From NCBI GenBank assembly GCA_010909165.1, contig MU008164.1, positions 1,426,001 to 1,490,000 of the forward strand: a stretch of 64,000 bases of DNA, written 5' to 3'. Positions 56,479 through 64,000 of this stretch are shown here, in pieces. The DNA comes from Anthoceros angustus (lineage: Eukaryota; Streptophyta; Anthocerotopsida; Anthocerotales; Anthocerotaceae). How positions within the stretch are numbered: position 1 is the first letter of the stretch; every line of letters starts with the position of its first letter. The translations under genes were made by a program, and so were the position numbers. Under the pieces are notes generated by a model. It was given only the letters and a program-made list of their open reading frames with translations. It searched no databases and was not told where the DNA came from.

Positions 56479-59400
56479 TCACGAACTTGGTGGTGTGGTC
56501 CATTCAGAGGGCACAGGGCCAATATCCTGGATGATTTCTCGGTGACACGACCAAACCAACTTGATGGCCTCAGGTGTCCCAATCCCAGCGGCTCTGGGAT
56601 CTCCAGCTGGTCCAAACCTGCACAGAAAGGGCCCACGGAGAACTCAGCCACCCATTGAAACATCTAAGGAAGCTAAAGCACTAACAAAATAGGACCAGGA
56701 ACCTAACCAATGATTCTGTGGAGCCCCAGTTGTTCGAGCACGAATCCCGGCATAAGTTGTACCATTGACGGTGTTGGCCAGGACTTCCTGAGGTGTGTGC
56801 AAAGGAAACGAGTCAGATAAGACCATCATTCTAAAAGGCAGCGACAAGCCTGTCAATGTCAATACCTGCAGGAAGTGGGCATCGTTTGAAACGACAGCTG
56901 CTGTCAGATGAGCATGCATTCTTTCGCATGCCTCCAGAACAAGTGGTAAATCCTCCTGCTTGTATTCAGTCAGGACCTATACCATCCAACGCATCTGCTT
57001 GTCAGACTGTTTGAAAAGAGGTCCAGAGTTGCATGACCCTATCAAAACTTCAAGATACAGACAACCCACCCACCTGAAACGGGCCGAAGATTTCTTTAGT
57101 GACAAGATCAAAGTTTTCAGTTTTCAGCATCTCCTGAAGAGGTACAAACACAGCTGTCGGTTCCAGGGCCCCGTATATGTCAGGGATGCGGTGGTTCTTG
57201 AGAGGTTTTCCACCGAACTCCACTCTGGTACCAGGAATCTTCAGTAGATTGTTTGTATGATCGATCATTTGTTCCGTTGTAACCTGCAAAATAGGTGATC
57301 AGCATAGCACCGACAGGAACAGTAAAATATAAACACGAATAACAGAAGTCAGAGAATGACTGAGGCAGTGAGATTCTACAGTCAAGACAGGGCCGACGGT
57401 GAGATCGTCTAGTTTCCGCCGTGCAGCCAGGTGCCTCAGCTTGTCAACGATGCCTGTTGATTTCCAATTCTATTGGCACACCAATCAAGAGGACGTACGT
57501 AAGGCTGACTTCAAAATACCTTCAATGACAAATAGAGAATACCTAAGAGCTTGTTGAAAAAAATCCATGTACTTACCTCGTGGATAAACAGTATGGACTG
57601 AGCAGAACACTTTTGACCGCTGCATGCATACGCATCTTGGTCACAAACCCAGGCAACATAATCCTCCTGCCATGCAATCAAAGGAATACTTGTCATTTTG
57701 CTGAAGGTCATAATCAACGGCTTGCTTATAACAATATAGGCACCTGAGCCACATCTGGGCCGAGTATTTTCCAATCAAATCCCGCATCTTCCAGCCTAAC
57801 CCGGCCCTTAAGATCCGTGGCCAGCTTATCTGCCACTTTTGAGCTTCCAGTGAAAAGCGTCATTTGAGGATGGGCCTGCTCGAGATAATCCAAAAGCCCA
57901 GTTTTTCAAATTTAGTGCTTTCAGCGAATCAACTTCACTCAAATTATACAGCCTCTCTCTCTCAGTCACCTACCTCAAGCAACAGCTGATTCATAGTAGC
58001 CCCATCAGAATGGACAAGCTCTACATCATTAACCGGTAGCCCACATCCATGGAGGAGCCTTAGCATTTGCTCCATGACAACACTGACCTGGATATAAAGC
58101 ACGGCATGTTAATCCAGAGGTCAACTGACGATCAGGTTCATCAGAGTGGGCAGTTAACTTTGGAAACTAACCTTGCTGTCAACTTTGAGAAGCACCTTGT
58201 TGCCCATATACAAGGCACCCATGAGCTGCAAAACAGGAATCTCCAAAGGAAAGTTGAACGGAGTGATTATTGTCACCTGCTCCAGCACATTACTAGCCTT
58301 AGACATGACCAGGACATCCGCTTCTCACAGTCACTGATGAATGTAAACTCAAATGTTTTGGTTAGCTGGTTTGTTCATACCGGCCCATAAGGCCAACGCA
58401 ATCCATTGCTTGTCTGTCCCTGATGATTCCCAGCAACAGCAAAGGAGCGGGCCAAAAATCTAACCTATAGGATGAAGACAGCAACCTCAAGGTTAAAAGC
58501 CACGCCAAAACAAGTACATGTTGTGATGATTCAACTTGGTGGCATTTCCATACGGTAGACACCAGGGCTCCCACTGAGAAAAGTACCTGATCACCTGAGA
58601 AGTTTTCAAAGAACTTCTGGGTAACAGTGACTTCCCCGAGAGCCTGGACATAGCTCTTGGGTGAAACTCGTTGAATTAATCTGGTGAAAAACTCAGCCAC
58701 CTGTTCCCAAGGCCAAGAAACATGCATTAGCCCGTAGGATTAAGTGAGAAAGTGCTCTTCAGGAACGAAGTAACGAAAAGCACAAACATCAAGAAGGAAA
58801 GGTACAGCAAGAGAAGTGGATCTCACCTCTGGCTGCTTCAATGCGTGTGCAGCGTTTGCGGATACTTCTCCATAAAGCAGGTACCTGAAAGTGCAAAGTT
58901 AAGGCCTAACCAGAGGACACAGTTCAGGCCCAAAAGTTCAAGGTAGGATCGATCACACCGGACTCTCTCTAACCTTTCAGGGTTTTTCAGCGGATTGTGA
59001 AGGCCAGACTTCGGACAAGATTTGAGGCTCCGAACGAAAGGCTGGAAAACAGAGGTGCAAGCATCCTTATTCCCGAACTCCAATGCAATCCAATCCAGAA
59101 ACAATCCACAGAGAGCAGGAGAAATGGCAGGTACTTCAATTTCCTCCGACGAGGTGTCTGGAACTTTGATGAATTGTTGTCCGTTCAGAGGATCGGGCAC
59201 GTGGGTCCATTTAGCGGTGCCACACCACTTCCCTTCAACTGCACAAGGGGAATTGAGGTGGTGTTAATTGGACCACAAGACTCCTGAGGGTCACAATGGC
59301 AACCTACCTACCGAGCCCGAAACATAAAGCAAGTGGCCAACTTTCACCTAGATTATATATGTGCGCAGGCCGAGAGCCCGATATTTCTTGAGGATCCAAG

Positions 59401-59646
59401 GTCGCAAATGACAAATTCGACGACAGCCTGCACGCAAGACTTGAGCTCGTGCAAGGACTTCACAAACGGTGCATGCCAAATTGGGGAGCAAAAAAAAAAA
59501 ACGCACCTTGAAGTCCCAGATTGTTCAGCACTCTCCTGATAAGCGCACTGCAAACCAGAGCTGCTACTCAGCATGCGCAGCACTCGGACATTGCTCCGAG
59601 TAACCAGACAGAAGAACTGTCGCTGCATCTTCTGCGCCCCCAACAT
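56479..59646 (-). CDS. P5CDH: Delta-1-pyrroline-5-carboxylate dehydrogenase, mitochondrial (ALDH12)
   Basis: Sixteen GT-AG exons join in frame: 59646-59507, 59427-59348, 59238-59135, 59041-58974, 58884-58827, 58700-58587, 58464-58381, 58276-58172, 58087-57974, 57875-57744, 57666-57577, 57469-57380, 57283-57074, 56976-56866, 56787-56708, 56617-56479. The product is 572 residues; the Arabidopsis enzyme has about 556. An Arg/Ser-rich mitochondrial presequence leads to F-A-T-L-D-P. NAD-binding landmarks include I-T-P-F-N-F-P-L-E-I-P and F-T-G-S-S. The catalytic cysteine lies in S-G-Q-K-C-S-A-Q. The C-terminus has K-E-I-F-G-P-F and R-T-T-G-A-P-Q-N-H-W-F-G-P-A-G-D-P-R. It oxidises P5C (glutamate semialdehyde) to glutamate in proline breakdown. 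The gene looks intact. Confidence 0.96.
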
Positions 59647-61499
59647 CTTGTGCCTCCACTTCCCTAACCGGACAAAACACAACCAGACATAAATCCCTTC
59701 GCCACGCTCTACACAAATCCAGCTGAGCAACAGGACACACAAATGCCAGTCCCCAAGCTTCCCTTCCACTTCCTCCCAGGCACCACCAAATACCTAAGAG
59801 CACAATTCAGCAGACAAGCGGAATGGGCTCCCAAACCATACCCGCCAACAGCAGATAGCAGGAATTTGAGAGAGCAGGAAGACCCGAGCTGCAGGAAAAT
59901 CAAGTCTTTACATACACTCGATTGACACACCGAGCTACAAGGGACGCCGGCGAAGCGAGCCCGGTGCGGGAGAAGAGGAAGAAGCAGGAATCGGAAGGAA
60001 TTTGATGCTAGAGCGGGAGACGAGAGCATGCTCACCCCGAGGCTACCAGGCGCCAATTCCGCAGCAAGCGAGGAGCGAAGGTTCCACGAAGCCGCGCCGC
60101 AAACGCGCAGCTACAACTGGAAGAAGGAAGAGCGGGGCTCGGCTCGCAATCGCAATTGCTGCGCATTCATCTCTGGCAACAGCAGCGGCAGGAACGGACT
60201 GCACAGCTCCGCAGACAACGACCGACACCGCTTTCATCCATTTGTCAAGAGTTTGTACAAAAACCACCAAACTCCATTAACTGGTATATTAGTATAATAA
60301 TATGGAAGAGCGCTTGAAGAAAACACTCGGGGAAAGGGACAGAGCCTTTTGTTGCTCTCGATGAGCTTATTGTTGGTTGTGCCTTGCAAGTTGGAAGATC
60401 GAAAGACTCGATCTCACCGGCTGATCGAGTGGAGAGTGTTCTCCTTTTCTCTGGCAATATGATCGAAGGAACGGGCCGCTCGGAAGGTCGTGAAGGAGAG
60501 AAGAACAAGGGATCCTAGAAGAAAAGAGCCTGGCATACAGGAGTCACCTAAGCTAAACTACAGACTTAACCATTGATGGGCATATGCTTTCCCTTGAAAC
60601 ACAAGAGTATTTCTAGACAGCCAAATTGCATGCAAAGTGAAAGCACGCAAGAGAAACGAGGGGATAGGGGATGGAGAGGGGCGGAGGGAAGAAAGAAAAT
60701 AGGGGGCGAAGGCTGAGCTTTTATGAACCTGGGGAGCCTGTTATGGAGTTGAGCGTAGAATGCTTGCGTTGAAGAGGAAACGAAAAACAAATGAAAGTCG
60801 AGTCTGGAACAGAGAGGCTCCTGGTACAGAGATGAGGAGCAAACTCTGCAAGCCTCAGAGCTTGGTGCAGAAGTAGCCAGAGAAAGGATTGAACCCTTAA
60901 GAGCACGGTGAAGTGTTGGGGAACTCACATTGTAGACCAGATATGTTGTCCAAAGCCAGATCAGGTGTATTTCATAATGTCCTCAAAACAACATGCTCAT
61001 GCTGTCACTGGTTCTGCACAAGAAATGTACAACCACATCTAGAAATCTACAATCTACCCGCATCATGGCCCGCAATTGCAAGTGGTGTGACCTGAATCTG
61101 ACAGGAAGAGTCGGCCAGCTTCATGCTCAGATTCATGTAAAAGAGAACGTGGACATAACGTTATGCTGCTGTAGCCGACATGTGCTTCAAGGGATGGCAA
61201 CCTAGAATAGAAGAGGCCCCAAGAGTGTTTGACGGACTTGCCTAAAGAGGTGCATCACTGACTTGCCCATACTACACGTGTGGTCAGCAGGCGGCCTTGA
61301 TTTCTCTTTCAATACCTGTGGCTGAGACGATTGAATCCGCAATAGCAGCTTCCGATTGCGTTGAGGTTGGCAAGGCCCTGGCCTGAGCTTGCCCTTCAAA
61401 AAGTTCGTCCTCTTCGTTCCAGCATCAAGTGATACTTTCCAACGCTTGTCAGGTGACATCTTATTTGTTTCCGCGGCCATACTGTAAGCGCCGGACAAG
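59647..61499. other. Divergent intergenic region between P5CDH and the F-box gene
   Basis: It holds the promoters of two divergent genes. Several short frames on both strands (for example 60001-60300, 60566-60928) show no domain. A pyrimidine-rich minus strand is evident near 60640-60720. No supported gene. Confidence 0.45.
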
Positions 61500-62570
61500 A
61501 TGCAGATGTGTTTGGTGCAAAATGACTCGGGCGAGCCCTCAGCTAATAACTCCAGCATGGAGGACAGACTTTGGAGGAATTTACCGACGACAATCTTGGA
61601 AAGTGTGTTGGAGTGGCTGCCTCTGTCCCCGATGTTAAGATGCCGTGCCGTGTGCAAAGACTGGCACCGCCTCCTGTCCTCTGCCGCGTTTCTGGAGCAG
61701 TGGAAGCGGAATTCCGTGGTTCCCCTGGGAATCAACGTGTTTGTCGGCGAGGAAGGAGAACAGACTTCGCTGCCTCCGGAGGTGAGCTTGCACAAGTTTG
61801 TGTTCCCCTTCTCCTCGCTTTCCCCTTACCCGCGTGCAGCATCTGGAGGTTTGATCTGCTTCTCTGCGGGATCGGCCGACGGGGAGGCTACCATTTGCGA
61901 GCCATTGGTGATTTGCAACCCTCTCACAGGAAATTGGAACAGGTTGTCGACCTTACCCTACGCTCGGTTTAGAGCGGCAGACCGCACTGGAAACTCGGTG
62001 GTAGTCCTGTCGTATGTGGAATTGAAAGTGGATTACGGCTCCAAGACCTATGCACTACGCGTTGGTTGTCACAGTGGGGCGCAATTTGAATACGAATCCG
62101 GATCCAGCACCTGGGCACCATTGAATGCTCTGACTCGTGGACTTCGGATGTCTCAGACTGTGGGTGTGCCCCAGCATCACCCACACACCATGCACATTTT
62201 TCGGTCATCAGTGAAGGCCCCGTGGACTGCTTACTTGGTGAATGTGTACTACTCACATTACAACAATAGGGTCGATATATGGAAGGTTTGTCCGTCGGGA
62301 CCTCGCGTGGACGGCCCGGATATATTTGAAATGTCCAACGAGGTTTCGCACCGCCATCACCACGTCAGATGTCTAGACGACTACGTGTGCATATATATCC
62401 TTTTTGATGTACACCAGAAATTTTCACGATTGAAGCCTGAAAAGATGGGATTGATTACGTACCAACTCACCACACATACGTGGAGTTCCTGGGTTGTGGA
62501 TGCCTATCTCGATAACCCAGCAGTGTGTGTTTTCACACTTAATCCAATGGCCAATCAAATTACCTTGTGA
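61500..62570 (+). CDS. F-box protein, likely F-box/kelch type
   Basis: One intronless frame of 356 residues. The F-box lies at about residues 23-65: L-W-R-N-L-P-T-T-I-L-E-S-V-L-E-W-L-P, then R-C-R-A-V-C-K-D-W-H-R-L-L-S-S. This would bind SKP1 in an SCF ubiquitin ligase. The remainder has blocks like kelch blades or an F-box-associated domain: G-G-L-I-C-F-S, V-I-C-N-P-L-T-G-N-W-N-R-L, and T-H-T-W-S-S-W near the end. A later ATG at 61557 (M-E-D-R-L-W) is a plausible true start because it lies just before the F-box. The substrate is unknown. Confidence 0.87.
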   Translation: MQMCLVQNDSGEPSANNSSMEDRLWRNLPTTILESVLEWLPLSPMLRCRAVCKDWHRLLSSAAFLEQWKRNSVVPLGINVFVGEEGEQTSLPPEVSLHKFVFPFSSLSPYPRAASGGLICFSAGSADGEATICEPLVICNPLTGNWNRLSTLPYARFRAADRTGNSVVVLSYVELKVDYGSKTYALRVGCHSGAQFEYESGSSTWAPLNALTRGLRMSQTVGVPQHHPHTMHIFRSSVKAPWTAYLVNVYYSHYNNRVDIWKVCPSGPRVDGPDIFEMSNEVSHRHHHVRCLDDYVCIYILFDVHQKFSRLKPEKMGLITYQLTTHTWSSWVVDAYLDNPAVCVFTLNPMANQITL

Positions 62571-62914
62571 GAGTTCTATGTCTCATGTAGTACATTGTTG
62601 GGGCCAGAAACGACAACCACGTCTCATGGGTTCATCATCTTCTCTAGGTCTCCACTGGAGGCTTCACCTTCTTGCTAACATGCCCTTACCCCAGATTGAT
62701 GGAATCGAATTTAGACAAGTATTTTGTTTCATATTTTACCTCAAGTGTTTAAACTTATTTTTTATCATCAATTTTAATATATTTTTATAGTTTTTAATAA
62801 TAATAATAATAATAAAAGAATATTCCATTGCCTAGAACACATACAATGTAGAAAAAGAATTTTATTTAAGTCCACTAAGGCCGGGACTTCCGTCGTGGGA
62901 CTGAGATATAACAA
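62571..62914. other. AT-rich convergent 3' region
   Basis: It lies between the F-box gene and the minus-strand edge gene. It contains a TAA trinucleotide run near 62797-62815. No coding sequence is seen. Confidence 0.5.
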
Positions 62915-63338
62915 CTACATAGATTGCGGTAAAATGGTCTGGACGAATGGAACGGTAAAATTCGAACAAGACAAATAATCTTCAATCAAATCAACAGTAT
63001 CAATGAAAATCCGTGAACGAGGGCTAAACACCACCAATTCATCCCCACGAAAGAAAGCCACATGACCTGCAACATGAACAGCTCTGATAGCAAGTAACTT
63101 CTCCTTCTCAGTCTTCCATTGCAATGTAGTCCCCTCCCTGAGATTTTTCTCAACCCGGGTGGCTGCAAATATACGATATTTAGTAATACTAAATTTAGTA
63201 ATGTTAAAAAAATAGGATATAGAAAATAGTAAAGCCAATGAGCTGGTAATTATCATGTACCATTCATAGCAGACACATTAGGAGGAATCATTGTTGGGCA
63301 TGGTCCATAGAATTTTGTAGACAAGATTGGCTCGGGAG
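62915..63338 (-). CDS. Last two exons of an unrecognised minus-strand gene (partial)
   Basis: The terminal exon 63162-62915 starts after TTTGCAG and reads (A)-T-R-V-E-K-N-L-R-E-G, F-F-R-G-D-E-L-V-V-F-S and F-I-D-T-V-D-L-I-E-D-Y-L before a stop. An upstream exon ending at 63261 (donor G/GTACATG) supplies the missing base. It reads I-L-S-T-K-F-Y-G-P-C-P-T-M-I-P-P-N-V-S-A-M-N in frame across a 98-nt intron. The 5' end of that exon is uncertain (about 63338). I do not recognise the family. The remaining exons would lie further right and may leave the window. Confidence 0.55.
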
Positions 63339-63339
63339 C

Positions 63340-63420
63340 TTTTTTTGTCATAAAGGTACACTGAGGTTTTTGTCATAAAGGTACACTGAAGTTTTTGTTA
63401 TAAAGGTACACTGAGGTCAT
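63340..63420. repeat. Short tandem repeat, ~25-27 bp x3
   Basis: Three adjacent copies of TTTTGTCATAAAGGTACACTGA carry single-base variation. They lie between the exon of the edge gene and its degenerate duplicate. Confidence 0.75.
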
Positions 63421-63479
63421 ACTTTGGACTGAGCAAGTTACATCAATTAAAAGTGTTGTGAGCTGTGCAGGCTGCACAC

Positions 63480-63650
63480 AAACTATGATACTAAATTTAG
63501 TTTTATGAAAAAAAAGAATATAAGAAATGCTAGAGCTGATAATTATCATGTACCATTCGTAGTTGTTATGGACACGTTTAGAGGAACCATGGTTGGCCAT
63601 CGTCCATGGCATTTTGTAGACTGGCTCTTAGCTTGGGAGCTGCGTTACCT
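63480..63650 (-). pseudogene. Degenerate duplicate of an exon and intron start of the edge gene
   Basis: Minus strand 63650-63480 parallels 63341-63183. The exon-like part ends in G-AATG before the same GTACATGATAATTA intron start. The exon copy has substitutions and a small insertion that change the frame (M-V-P-L-N-V-S in place of M-I-P-P-N-V-S), so it is probably not used. Sequence to 64000 is AT-rich with more copies of an AAGTGTTGTGAGCTGTG-like block and no supported gene. Confidence 0.55.
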
Positions 63651-64000
63651 AGAACCAAGTTTTGTTTGCAAGTAAAGGTCAAGTTATATCAATTAATATT
63701 GTTGTGAGATGTGAGACATAATTACTGAATAAGTTACAACAATCAAAAGTGTTGTGAGCTGTGAGAACAGCGGCAAGATTCCCTCAAAACATAGGAAGCG
63801 AAGAGGGCTAGAGTATTATATTATTTAATAATATAAAATTCAAAATATTAGAAACCATGTAAAATAATAAAATACATGAAGGTGGTAATCATAATATATT
63901 TAGATATTTTTAAATCAGGTGCGAATTTCTCTGGAACGGACTGCAAATCTGCTGGCCGACAACCACCTTCACAATCCCCAGAAATCCAGACGTGGAAGTT

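Overview
The window is nuclear DNA from a land plant. Genes carry GT-AG introns, a plant-type PLS pentatricopeptide gene, a plant ALDH12 and plastid- or mitochondrion-targeted proteins. The introns are short: the 24 introns of the RPN1 gene run from 65 to 224 nt. The PPR style and the reverse-transcriptase family suggest a seed-free plant (lycophyte, fern or bryophyte), but the species cannot be fixed from the sequence.

Layout. (1) 1-16391 is a head-to-tail array of one composite repeat. A full unit (1-6781, cut by the window edge) is followed by three internally deleted derivatives (785, 788 and 1285 bp) and a second full unit (9640-16391). Each full unit holds a broken reverse-transcriptase (RT) fragment, a ~2 kb palindrome carrying a protein-kinase fragment in both arms, a minisatellite and a Ty1/copia RNase H remnant. 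(2) 16392-19033 has no supported gene. (3) 19224-41447 is a gene-dense single-copy island: EF-hand/TPR protein (-), an LRR protein resembling the N-terminus of LKB1/STK11-interacting proteins (-), 26S proteasome RPN1 (+), an intronless PPR protein (-), a TPT/SLC35C2-like transporter (+), a GIY-YIG-like protein with a possible plastid transit peptide (-), and a conserved acidic/basic coiled-coil protein of unknown function (-). (4) 41950-48868 is a second repeat block, two tandem duplications (1.27 kb x2 and 1.95 kb x2) with minus-strand pieces of the same RT family, including its C-terminal endonuclease-like part. (5) 50197-62570 is a second gene island: Tim17/22/23-family protein (+), NFD6-like small mitochondrial protein (-), mitochondrial ribosomal protein L11 (-), a broken or mis-spliced hypothetical locus (+), delta-1-pyrroline-5-carboxylate dehydrogenase (-) and an F-box protein (+). 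(6) The right edge has the last exons of an unrecognised minus-strand gene beside a degenerate copy of one of its exons.

The single-copy genes are housekeeping genes (protein turnover, organelle translation and import, proline catabolism, sugar transport) and do not form one pathway. Their reading frames are intact over thousands of bases. The two repeat blocks differ: their copies diverge mainly by very short insertions and deletions that break every frame. That contrast, the kinase palindrome and the array of deletion derivatives are the most unusual features here.
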